A stretch of DNA of 15,525 bases from assembly GCA_050259035.1 (NCBI GenBank), contig JBLMZW010000058.1, forward strand, positions 1 to 15,525, read 5' to 3'. Origin of the DNA: JBLMZW01 sp050259035. GTDB taxonomy: Bacteria > Bacillota > Syntrophomonadia > Syntrophomonadales > DTU052. A program made the position numbers and the translations under genes. Positions 6,472-12,738 of this stretch are shown here, one piece after another (the stretch's first letter is position 1; each line of letters begins with the position of its first letter). The notes beneath the pieces were generated by a model. The model was not told where the DNA came from and did not search any database. It saw only the letters and a program-made list of their open reading frames with translations.

Positions 6472-8022
6472 ATGATATCTAAAGGTAGAAAATGGAGTTG
6501 GGAAACTCCGCCGCCTCCTATCCCCTCAACTGAGATTAAAAGGATTGTTACAGCTGATGTAGTCGTAATTGGTGCGGGTCTGGCTGGAATGGTGGCCACT
6601 TTAGCAGCTCAGGAGGCAGGGGCAACCCCCATATTGATTGAAAAGAATGGCACTTTTTCCGCACGGGGCTATCATAACACCGCCTTTGGCAGCAAACTGC
6701 AGGGTAAATTGGGCATTAATATCAACTACCGCAAGGTTGTCAGAGACTGGATCGCCTGGGCTCAGGGAAGGCTTAATGAGGATTTGCTTTGGCTTTTTGC
6801 CAAAAAGAGCGGGGCTTGTATGGATTGGTTAATAGACATCGCCGAAGCGGGCGGAATGTCGGTTGGCATATGGGACGGCTATTACAAAGGCCCCGAATAC
6901 ACAGAATATCCAGTTTGCCACCTGTTCTATGTGCCAAATAAGCCGATCGATTCGTGGAATTATAATCTGGGTAAAATTCTGGAGAAAACCATCATAGATA
7001 GAGGAATTCAAATTCATTATAACATGCCTGTGGCACGACTTATTAAAGAAGGCGATGGCCCTGTTACAGGCCTTTATGCGGGTACACCGGGTGATTATAC
7101 CCAGTATAACGCCAACAGCGTAATCATTACTACGGGTGATTATTCAGGCAACTCAGAAATGCTTGAGAGGTATAATCCTTTTGCACTCCAGGTTGACGCG
7201 CAGCTGTATTTCCCGCAATCATCAAATTTAGGAGAAGGGCATAAGCTTGCCATGTGGGTAGGCGGCGTCATGCAAAAAGCTGAACCCCATACCGCAGTAA
7301 TCCATTTAGAAGCGGGAGCGATGAGTTATTTCTTTCTCCATGTTAATGCTGAAGGAAAACGTTTTAAAAATGAGGATGTCAACGCCCAATCAAAAAGCTG
7401 CTCCAAAGAATATCAGCCGGGAGGAATAGCTTGGACAGTATATGATTCTAATGGTCTGCTTGATATTCAGAAAAGAGTCCAAGAGGGAATTGGCGGAGGC
7501 TTATTCTGGGATCAAATGCATCGGCTTATCGGTGAGAATTGGAATATTGAAGCTGAGCAAAAACTGCTAAATGAACACATCAAAGCTGGTAAAGTAGTTA
7601 CCGCGGGTACCATAGAAGAACTCGCCCAAAAAATGAGGGTTCCAGTTGAAAATTTCAAGGCCACAGTAGCCCGCTACAATGAATTAGTGGCCATGCAGGA
7701 TGACCCCGATTACGGAAAACGTCCCGAACTGCTGACCGCTATTGAAAAACCTCCTTTTTATGCGGGAAGGTTATTAAGTACAATGCTGACAGCCTCTGGA
7801 GGATTGCATACTAATACTAATTGTGAAGTGTTGGATATCAACGATAAGCCTATTGGAAATTTATACGTAGCAGGATCAACGGCGGGCGACTTTTTCGCTA
7901 ATGATTATCCCACCATATGTCCCGGAATCGGGCATGGTCGCTGCATTACTTTCGGGCGTATTGCCGGAACTCTAGCTGCCGGAAAATCTATCGATGAGGT
8001 AATTCCGTCAAAACCAATCTAA
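6472..8022 (+). CDS. Signal-less paralogue of the Tat flavoprotein (FAD_binding_2 oxidoreductase)
   Basis: A 516-residue protein collinear with the exported flavoprotein from its residue 57 onward, and roughly 60% identical by eye. Shared blocks include GRKWSWET, WDGYxKGPxYTEYPV, EDVNxQSKS and ANDYPTICPGIGHGRCITFGR. The FAD motif VIGAGLAG is at 32-39. No Tat or Sec signal is present. An in-frame TGA at 6463-6465 lies directly upstream, and GGGGGA about 9 nt before ATG 6472 fixes the start, so the lack is genuine and not a mis-set start. It is thus predicted to be cytoplasmic. It could act on the same substrate after uptake with a soluble donor, or be co-exported with the Tat partner as a heterodimer. 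It retains EGKR at 294-297, a spacing like the proton-delivery Glu/Arg pair of flavocytochrome c3, where the exported copy has LGLR (355-358). The HGANR and HxMGG fumarate signatures are missing here too. Confidence 0.92.
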   Translation: MISKGRKWSWETPPPPIPSTEIKRIVTADVVVIGAGLAGMVATLAAQEAGATPILIEKNGTFSARGYHNTAFGSKLQGKLGININYRKVVRDWIAWAQGRLNEDLLWLFAKKSGACMDWLIDIAEAGGMSVGIWDGYYKGPEYTEYPVCHLFYVPNKPIDSWNYNLGKILEKTIIDRGIQIHYNMPVARLIKEGDGPVTGLYAGTPGDYTQYNANSVIITTGDYSGNSEMLERYNPFALQVDAQLYFPQSSNLGEGHKLAMWVGGVMQKAEPHTAVIHLEAGAMSYFFLHVNAEGKRFKNEDVNAQSKSCSKEYQPGGIAWTVYDSNGLLDIQKRVQEGIGGGLFWDQMHRLIGENWNIEAEQKLLNEHIKAGKVVTAGTIEELAQKMRVPVENFKATVARYNELVAMQDDPDYGKRPELLTAIEKPPFYAGRLLSTMLTASGGLHTNTNCEVLDINDKPIGNLYVAGSTAGDFFANDYPTICPGIGHGRCITFGRIAGTLAAGKSIDEVIPSKPI

Positions 8023-8101
8023 TGCATAGTACAACCAGATGAAAAAGTTTGCCTGAACGATAATAATACTAAGAATGGGTTATTCCCTCACTAAACATTT
8101 T

Positions 8102-8133
8102 AATTCCTTTGGAGCAATCCATAGGAATTTTTT
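8102..8133 (+). terminator. Rho-independent terminator after the second flavoprotein gene
   Basis: Outer stem AATTCCT (8102-8108) with AGGAATT (8123-8129), inner stem GGA/TCC (8111-8113 with 8118-8120), then a six-T run (8128-8133). It separates the plus-strand flavoprotein gene from the convergent Fe-S protein gene. The minus-strand side has no T-run. Confidence 0.75.
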
Positions 8134-8183
8134 ATTAGGCCCAGGTGTTAGTTATTTCCAATAAGAATTGTACTGTTATATGG

Positions 8184-8945
8184 CTATTGGTTCATGGGAC
8201 AGCAGCTTTCACATTTGAAGCAAAAATATTGGAACCCGATAAATTGGGCCTGGTACATGGTCCAGAAATCCTCGCTGAAAAACATTTTTTTCTGTTCTTC
8301 CGGGCTCTTATCCACGAACTTGGCCCAGAAACCAACAGTTTTTCCTAATCCATAAGGTTGGGAAACCTTAAGACATTTCGTAGGATCGGTTTGACCCTCC
8401 ACATCCAGAGCTCCAGCCGGGCAGTTTTCTACGCAAATATTACACTGGTTGCATATTTCATCAGAGACTGGCGGATCCGAAGACAGCTCCAGGTCGCACA
8501 GGATGGCGCAGAACAAGACCCGGGATCCAAACCGGGGATGAAGTACCAGATTGTTACGGCCGAATGCTCCGAGACCCGCTGCCACTGCAGCGTGGCGCAG
8601 GGATACATCGGATACAACCCCCATTTTCCCCGGGCCCATATCCAGAGGATATGAAAGCGGAACACTCATGGCCCGGGCCCCGCATTCTCTTTCTAAAAAC
8701 CTTGCTAGCTTAAAATTAACTGAACGGCCATACTCCATTATATCCAGGCGGCCCGCCATAGCTATCCGGGGATTTGGACTATCGGTATGGGCGCCCTCCC
8801 TGATGGCTCCTACCACCAACGACTTAACCTCGGGAAAAAGAGTCTTAATCTCTGGCGTTCTGGGACTTTGATAATCATCTATACTGGCGAAGCCCACATC
8901 ATCAAGGCCCAAACTTAATGCATACTCGCGAATCTTCTTTTTCAT
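8184..8945 (-). CDS. QueG-like double [4Fe-4S] cluster protein
   Basis: A 253-residue protein. Residues 1-150 resemble the N-terminal part of epoxyqueuosine reductase (QueG)-like and reductive-dehalogenase-like proteins, with conserved-looking segments around MGPGKMGVVSDVSLRHAAVAAGLGAFGRNNLVLHP (103-137, quoted in part: HAAVAAGLGAFGRNN). A ferredoxin motif CxxCxxCxxxCP is at 165-176. Further cysteines at C191 and in a terminal cluster CFKCESCCP (242-250) can complete two [4Fe-4S] centres. It is shorter than typical QueG (about 380 residues) and lacks its C-terminal repeat extension, so tRNA modification is not assured. An electron-transfer or reductase role is equally possible. GGAGGT 7 nt upstream fixes the start. 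It lies 50 nt after the MarR gene on the same strand and is probably co-transcribed with and controlled by it. The gene is cytoplasmic, with no signal peptide. Confidence 0.82.
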   Translation of the reverse strand: MKKKIREYALSLGLDDVGFASIDDYQSPRTPEIKTLFPEVKSLVVGAIREGAHTDSPNPRIAMAGRLDIMEYGRSVNFKLARFLERECGARAMSVPLSYPLDMGPGKMGVVSDVSLRHAAVAAGLGAFGRNNLVLHPRFGSRVLFCAILCDLELSSDPPVSDEICNQCNICVENCPAGALDVEGQTDPTKCLKVSQPYGLGKTVGFWAKFVDKSPEEQKKMFFSEDFWTMYQAQFIGFQYFCFKCESCCPMNQ

Positions 8946-8995
8946 TTCAGGGACCTCCTCTCACCATTCGAACTTGAATTCCAGATAAAATGAAA

Positions 8996-9427
8996 TCAGT
9001 TCCTAAAAGTATCTACGCTGTGACTTAAGTTTTCTAAATCTTCTTCGAAAGACTCCGCATTCATCAATAAGCTTTTTTTCAGGTGGTTATTGAAATCAAT
9101 TGCGATCAGGCCTGCTGCCTTAGCTATTTCACGGCCCTTGGGAGTAATAAAAACCTGCAGGCTCCTGCGATCCTCGGGATCCTCTTTTCTGACCACCAGA
9201 CCTTCCTTGACCAGACGATCCGCCAGACCCGTCACTGATGGACTGTCAAGCTGTACGGCGGAAGCGATGTCCTTAACCCCCCTTCCATCCTGCTCCATCA
9301 GATAGAAAAGAACGAATGATTGCCCCAGTGTAATGCCCAACTCATTAAACCGATTGTTATACAGCCGGGCTATCTTCCTCGACAACGAACCTAATTGAAA
9401 ACACAAGAAATCGGTAAACGAATCCAA
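8996..9427 (-). CDS. MarR-family transcriptional regulator (TTG start)
   Basis: A 143-residue protein with the MarR winged-helix fold. The DNA-recognition helix lies around residues 58-75 (QLDSPSVTGLADRLVKEGLV), and the wing with the diagnostic DPEDRRS followed by VFITPKG is at 83-98. MarR proteins are dimers that usually repress adjacent and divergent genes until a small molecule or oxidant releases them. The start codon is TTG (9425-9427 on the minus strand), supported by GAGGT 9 nt upstream. No ATG or GTG in frame is better placed. The gene is followed by the QueG-like Fe-S gene and is divergent from the 9521/9609 genes. The AT-rich repeats at 9452-9495 are a likely operator for both directions. 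Only Cys9 is present, so redox sensing through a disulfide within one subunit is not indicated. Confidence 0.9.
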   Translation of the reverse strand: MDSFTDFLCFQLGSLSRKIARLYNNRFNELGITLGQSFVLFYLMEQDGRGVKDIASAVQLDSPSVTGLADRLVKEGLVVRKEDPEDRRSLQVFITPKGREIAKAAGLIAIDFNNHLKKSLLMNAESFEEDLENLSHSVDTFRN

Positions 9428-9451
9428 AAACTACTTACCTCATTTCCTAAA

Positions 9452-9495
9452 TATTTATATGCTATTAATTTATATGTTAATAATTTATATATTAA
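9452..9495. repeat. Three near-copies of an AT-rich 15-mer, probable MarR operator
   Basis: TAATTTATATGTTAA (9466-9480) is followed immediately by TAATTTATATATTAA (9481-9495), differing at one base. A related copy, TATTTATATGCTA, precedes them at 9452-9464. Each unit is close to a palindrome, and a perfect TATTAA-N8-TTAATA inverted repeat spans 9463-9482. The block starts 25 bp before the TTG of the MarR gene and ends 26 bp before the short ORF on the other strand, a typical autoregulatory position. Confidence 0.55.
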
Positions 9496-9520
9496 ATAGT
9501 CAAGGGGGTGGTGAGGTTAG

Positions 9521-9595
9521 ATGTTTTCTTATAATGCAATTGGGGAGGAATTTAAAGTAACACAAGGGAATGATATAGACGTGAATGAGGCCTAA
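9521..9595 (+). CDS. Possible 24-residue leader peptide ORF
   Basis: ATG 9521 opens a 24-codon frame (begins MFSYNAIGEEF, ends DIDVNEA) closed by TAA 9593-9595. AGGGGGTGG (9503-9510) and GAGGT (9513-9517) lie upstream. The stop codon abuts the AAGGGGG ribosome binding site of the next gene, an arrangement expected for translational coupling. No hydrophobic or Cys-rich character is visible and no known leader-peptide regulatory motif is recognised. It could be spurious at this length. Confidence 0.4.
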   Translation: MFSYNAIGEEFKVTQGNDIDVNEA

Positions 9596-9608
9596 GGGGG
9601 TACATGCG

Positions 9609-9974
9609 TTGGAACGCAAGGGAAGAATAATTATCCTGGCCTGCCTGGTTATTATAATAGGAATTTTATTTTTAAGGCAGTCTGTAAGGGTCTATCATAG
9701 CTTTCATGAACTACGCCGTCCCGGGCCGGAGACACGGCAAATGGGCGATAAACGTATAAATAAGTGGATGACACCCAAAGAGGTGGCAGCACGGTATGAC
9801 GTACCGGTTAATCAAGTTTTCCAGGCCTTAAACATTAAACCGGCTAAAGGAGACGAGAACCTACCTCTGGAACAAATAGAGGTTAAATATCATTTATCAA
9901 AGGAAGAAATACGAAAAGGGTTAGATAGTCTGGATAGACCAGGACCACAAAAGGAATCTCACCACCATGAATGA
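9609..9974 (+). CDS. Membrane-anchored protein with two helix-turn-helix-like half repeats, unknown function
   Basis: Start TTG 9609 is chosen because AAGGGGG lies 8 nt before it. The alternative ATG 9585 would add eight residues but has no ribosome binding site. From TTG the protein has 121 residues: a basic start, one membrane helix (about residues 5-22), a basic stretch and a charged domain. The domain contains two similar segments, EVAARYDVPVNQVFQAL and QIEVKYHLSKEEIRKGL, which fit the pattern (E/Q)(V/I)xx(K/R)Y(D/H)(V/L)xxxx(V/I)xxxL. Such repeats resemble small helical DNA- or protein-binding units and may be an adaptor on the membrane. The C terminus is His-rich (ESHHHE). It overlaps the DedA gene by 8 bp, implying a translationally coupled pair. 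I do not recognise the family. Confidence 0.65.
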   Translation: MERKGRIIILACLVIIIGILFLRQSVRVYHSFHELRRPGPETRQMGDKRINKWMTPKEVAARYDVPVNQVFQALNIKPAKGDENLPLEQIEVKYHLSKEEIRKGLDSLDRPGPQKESHHHE

Positions 9975-10596
9975 TATTTTGCCGCAATTAATTGTCTACT
10001 TGAGAGAATATGGACTGTGGCTATTGAGTTTGGCCATTATTTTGCAGTGCAATGGTATACCAACCGGCGCAAATCTAATGGTAATGGCGGCAGGTGCATT
10101 TTCCTTCGCAGGAGAATTAAACATTTTTACTGTAAGTCTTACTGTACTTGTCTCCAATGTTACGGGAGACCTGAGCGGTTATTTTATATGGAAATATCTC
10201 GGCAGATGGCTTTTTAGGAAACTACCGCATCTCGAACAACGCCTCAATGCCAGTTTAAAAAGAACCAACAGCTCGTTCGAACGATACGCATTCCTGACGG
10301 TGGTTTTTACGCGCTTCCCCATATCAACCTTAACACCTGTAATTAACATTATGGCGGGCACTACCGCCTACAGATTATCTGGTTTTATACCGGCGGATGT
10401 TATCGGCGAAGTCATGTGGACCTCATTTTATTTGGGTATTGGCTACTGGTTTGGTGACGCCTGGGAGGAAGCGAGTGCTTTGCTATCCCAGTTTAGTCAG
10501 TGGCTCCTGTTGGTAGTGGCTTTGATTATTGTGTTCTATATATTTACCAAACAAATCAAAAGGAAAGATATAGGTGAGGATGAGTTCAGTGGGTAA
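9967..10596 (+). CDS. DedA/SNARE-associated (VTT) family membrane protein
   Basis: A 209-residue protein with about five hydrophobic segments. DedA-type landmarks are visible: NGIPTGANLM (29-38), GDLSGYFIWKYLG (67-79), VFTRFP (113-118), then IMAGTTAYRLSGFIPADVIGEVMW (quoted in part: MAGTTAYRLSGF, 129-140). DedA proteins are membrane transporters linked to undecaprenyl-phosphate or phospholipid translocation and to proton-motive-force tolerance. This copy is atypical. The acidic residue usually found near the first re-entrant loop is replaced in QCNGIP, and after FTRFP the second arginine found in many members is not seen. Function may therefore differ. The gene overlaps its predecessor by 8 bp and is followed by a strong terminator. 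The ribosome binding site is weak (GGA about 12 nt upstream), in keeping with coupling. Confidence 0.85.
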   Translation: MNDILPQLIVYLREYGLWLLSLAIILQCNGIPTGANLMVMAAGAFSFAGELNIFTVSLTVLVSNVTGDLSGYFIWKYLGRWLFRKLPHLEQRLNASLKRTNSSFERYAFLTVVFTRFPISTLTPVINIMAGTTAYRLSGFIPADVIGEVMWTSFYLGIGYWFGDAWEEASALLSQFSQWLLLVVALIIVFYIFTKQIKRKDIGEDEFSG

Positions 10597-10629
10597 TTAA
10601 GAACAAAAGATATAAGACCAGAAATCTCG

Positions 10630-10671
10630 AGAGGCTGGTTTTTCCTTAACGAAAAATACGGCCTCTTTTTT
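10630..10671 (+). terminator. Rho-independent terminator after the DedA gene
   Basis: Stem AGAGGC (10630-10635) with GCCTCT (10661-10666), an inner stem TTTTTC (10639-10644) with GAAAAA (10651-10656), and a six-T run (10666-10671). An overlapping alternative hairpin ACCAG/CTGGT (10617-10621 with 10635-10639), also followed by TTTTT, shares the GGCTGG segment. The two cannot form at once. Confidence 0.7.
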
Positions 10672-10698
10672 ATTGCATTCAGCTAACTTTAAGCTGCC

Positions 10699-10716
10699 GT
10701 TTAAAATCTTTTAAAC
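10699..10716. promoter_or_regulatory. 18-bp perfect inverted repeat, candidate operator
   Basis: GTTTAAAA-TC-TTTTAAAC is a perfect inverted repeat with 8-bp arms, lying 87 bp before the next gene at 10803. It follows the preceding terminator and has no T-run, so an operator is a better fit than a terminator. I cannot match it to a known regulator consensus. Confidence 0.45.
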
Positions 10717-10802
10717 CTTCTTTTATCAGCATGTAAAATTTAACGTTTATCCTAAACCTAGTAAATTTAGTACCGGTTACTTTTTAGGAAGGAAGTGAAG
10801 AA

Positions 10803-11081
10803 ATGAAAAAACGTAAAGTCATAATTTCGATCGTATTTACTCTGTTGCTTTTATTAATGACGACGACTTCTGCCTTCGCCTGGGACGATTGTAAAAAGGG
10901 TGAGGTAAACTGCACTCGCCCATGCGGGGATTATGTGGATACAAACGGCAATCAGATTTGCGACCATTCGGAGTCTGAACCCCAGTCAGACAGTCTGCTA
11001 TCTAATACACCGTTCATGCTGGCCTTGGGGACCGTAATAGTTGGAGGAACCGGACTTCTTATACGTAAAAGAGGCGACTGA
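10803..11081 (+). CDS. Exported, membrane-anchored four-Cys protein with an EF-hand-like loop
   Basis: A 92-residue protein. A Sec signal peptide (1-26, ending SAFA) is followed by a compact module with cysteines at 30, 37, 41 and 53 (spacing C-x6-C-x3-C-x11-C) and an EF-hand/dockerin-like loop DTNGNQICD (46-54). A short linker leads to a C-terminal hydrophobic helix (71-87) and a basic tail RKRGD, so the module is tethered on the outer face. No LPXTG motif is present. The same module, with identical Cys spacing, opens the next protein, from which this gene is separated by only 2 nt. The Cys could form two disulfides or bind metal, and the loop could bind calcium. GGAAGGAAG upstream of ATG 10803 is a good ribosome binding site. 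I do not know a described function. Confidence 0.75.
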   Translation: MKKRKVIISIVFTLLLLLMTTTSAFAWDDCKKGEVNCTRPCGDYVDTNGNQICDHSESEPQSDSLLSNTPFMLALGTVIVGGTGLLIRKRGD

Positions 11082-11083
11082 AA

Positions 11084-12412
11084 ATGATTAAGATTCGGAA
11101 GCAAAAGTGGATCCTTCTGATCGCACTCATATGTATGTTGTTGGTGGTAACCCCGGCCTTCGCCGGGAACTACTGCCCTAAAGGCAAAGTCAACTGTATG
11201 CAGCCATGTCGTGATTATATGGATACCAACGGCAATGGTATTTGTGATCTCTCGGAATCGAGTACAGGGACTTCCGGGTCTAATTATGGAATGGATGAAC
11301 CCGAAACATATTACCCGGGTGACTCAGACACCTATTACGAAGATACCATGCCAACTTATCAGGAAGAACTGAATACCAATGATTCATACCCTGTGGAGAC
11401 GACAGAGTCAACCAGTGATACCAATACAACTGATTCCGAGTCTGCATCCTCAGAAGTAACGGAATCAACTGACAACAATAATGCTGCCGACGAAAGCATT
11501 GAAACCTCTAAAGTCCGGGATGATGGTGGGGAGAGTGAAGCCTCTGGTGATTCTGATACAGAATCAATTGAGGAACAAACCAGCACTGAAAACACTGAAG
11601 ATAGTCAGGGAATCCTGGCAGCATTGTTTGACCCACAGTTTCTGGTTTTACTTTTGCTTCTGGTATTGGCCCTGGTGGCTGTACGGCGCAAACTGCCCTG
11701 GTATATAAGACTGCTTATTCTGGCGGCAGGCCTGGGCTATCTGGGTTTTTATCTTAAAGGGTGCATCTGCCCGGTAGGAGTACTGGCCAACCTTCCTCTG
11801 CGATTGCAGGGAATAATCGCAGGTGAGTTTAATTTGTGGCTGCTCCTTTTCCTGGTGCCAATCGTTTTCGCGATTTTTGCCGGGCGGATATTTTGCGGTG
11901 GGGTTTGCCCCTTTGGAGCGGTACAGGAATTCATGTTTAAACTGGGCACCAGGTTGGGTCTAAATAAGGCTAGAGCGGGATTGGAATCCGTTTCCTGGCT
12001 AAAGTATCTAAAATATATATTCCTGTTGGCGGTACTGGTTATCACCCCTCTGACCGGTGTTATCTGGTGGTGCAAAATTGATCCCTTTGGCTGCTTGTTC
12101 AATTTATCGGGTACCTGGTATGCATCAATACTCCTGATTGTACTGCTTGCCTTATCAATGTTTATATCCCGGCTCTGGTGCCGATTTATCTGCCCCTATG
12201 GCGCACTCCTGGGGATCGTTGCGAAGGATGCCGGTTGGTTAAGCGGCACTTCCGGCGGCCCGTCCATCGATAAAGAAGTTTGTAGAAAATGTGGCAGATG
12301 CGAGAAGAACTGTCCGGTCGCCGCCGTTAAAAAGGGAGTTATCGACGAAGCGGAATGTATCAACTGTGGCAACTGCAGCAAAGAGTGCAAACTTGGTGCT
12401 GTTAGAGCATAG
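11084..12412 (+). CDS. NapH-like membrane polyferredoxin with external Cys/EF module and acidic linker
   Basis: A 442-residue protein. Residues 1-27 form a signal or first helix. Residues 31-55 hold the C-x6-C-x3-C-x11-C module with DTNGNGICD, and about 58-175 is a Ser/Thr/Asp/Glu-rich low-complexity linker. The membrane core has helices near 184-200, 205-223, 250-268, 308-328 and 345-362. It carries the NapH/NosR/PceC-type cytoplasmic motifs CICPVG (227-232), CGGVCPFG (271-278) and CRFICPYG (366-373). The C terminus has two ferredoxin clusters, CRKCGRCEKNCP (400-411) and CINCGNCSKEC (425-435). Relatives pass electrons between quinol or cytoplasmic carriers and exported enzymes. NosR and PceC carry an FMN-binding domain outside the membrane, whereas here the Cys/EF module takes that place. 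The gene lies between an anchored copy of that module and a gene for a small exported protein with a ferredoxin-like motif, suggesting a three-part electron-transfer system. Confidence 0.9.
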   Translation: MIKIRKQKWILLIALICMLLVVTPAFAGNYCPKGKVNCMQPCRDYMDTNGNGICDLSESSTGTSGSNYGMDEPETYYPGDSDTYYEDTMPTYQEELNTNDSYPVETTESTSDTNTTDSESASSEVTESTDNNNAADESIETSKVRDDGGESEASGDSDTESIEEQTSTENTEDSQGILAALFDPQFLVLLLLLVLALVAVRRKLPWYIRLLILAAGLGYLGFYLKGCICPVGVLANLPLRLQGIIAGEFNLWLLLFLVPIVFAIFAGRIFCGGVCPFGAVQEFMFKLGTRLGLNKARAGLESVSWLKYLKYIFLLAVLVITPLTGVIWWCKIDPFGCLFNLSGTWYASILLIVLLALSMFISRLWCRFICPYGALLGIVAKDAGWLSGTSGGPSIDKEVCRKCGRCEKNCPVAAVKKGVIDEAECINCGNCSKECKLGAVRA

Positions 12413-12450
12413 AACCTTTAAATATAAATTTTAAAAGGATGGCGAATGAA

Positions 12451-12711
12451 ATGAACAAAATGAAAATGATTCTTTTAAATGCGATTCTCATTGGTGGGAT
12501 TACCTTCTCGGCAGTAACTGCTTTTGGTGACAACCAGAGCACTGAGGCGAGCCAAACTACAAATCTTAAACAGAACTCAGTTACTGTTTCCAGTTCGGAT
12601 GATGAATTAAGCTACACCACTGCCGCCAACCGTAACGGCTCCACTGATGCCAGCGGAGGATGCTGCGCCAACTGCGGTGCCTGCAGCGGGAAATGCGTTA
12701 TCAGTAAGTAA
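12451..12711 (+). CDS. Small exported protein with a C-terminal ferredoxin-like Cys motif
   Basis: Start ATG 12451 is preferred, since AAAAGGATGG lies at 12433-12442. ATG 12439 is in frame but overlaps that site. The protein has 86 residues: a signal peptide of about 26 residues (MNKMKMILLNAILIGG then FSAVTAFG), a Ser/Thr/Asn-rich spacer of about 40 residues, and a Cys-rich tail GGCCANCGACSGKCVISK. The tail contains CxxCxxCxxxC, the spacing of a [4Fe-4S] ferredoxin site, plus one extra adjacent Cys. It follows the NapH-like gene by 38 nt and ends before a strong terminator, so it belongs to that operon. It may be an external electron carrier or metal-binding peptide. A modified Cys-rich peptide (RiPP-like) is possible but no modifying enzyme is nearby. 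Family unknown. Confidence 0.7.
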   Translation: MNKMKMILLNAILIGGITFSAVTAFGDNQSTEASQTTNLKQNSVTVSSSDDELSYTTAANRNGSTDASGGCCANCGACSGKCVISK

Positions 12712-12738
12712 ATAATATCCGAACTGTCCCTCTTGATT

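Noticed and set aside
8358..8871. Several open frames on both strands overlapping the QueG-like gene.
   Set aside because: They lie inside a clearly recognisable Fe-S protein gene and reflect its higher local GC.
8184..8945. Calling the QueG-like gene a reductive dehalogenase.
   Set aside because: It has no Tat signal, is too short, has no recognisable corrinoid-binding half, and has no adjacent RdhB-type anchor.
10617..10671. Mutually exclusive hairpins as a riboswitch or attenuator for the 10803 operon.
   Set aside because: They lie directly after the DedA stop and end in T-runs, so plain termination explains them, and no leader peptide or ligand-binding core is visible.
12451..12711. Calling the small Cys-rich exported protein a bacteriocin/RiPP precursor.
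   Set aside because: No radical SAM, cyclodehydratase or dedicated peptidase-transporter gene is nearby, and the Cys spacing fits a metal-cluster motif better.
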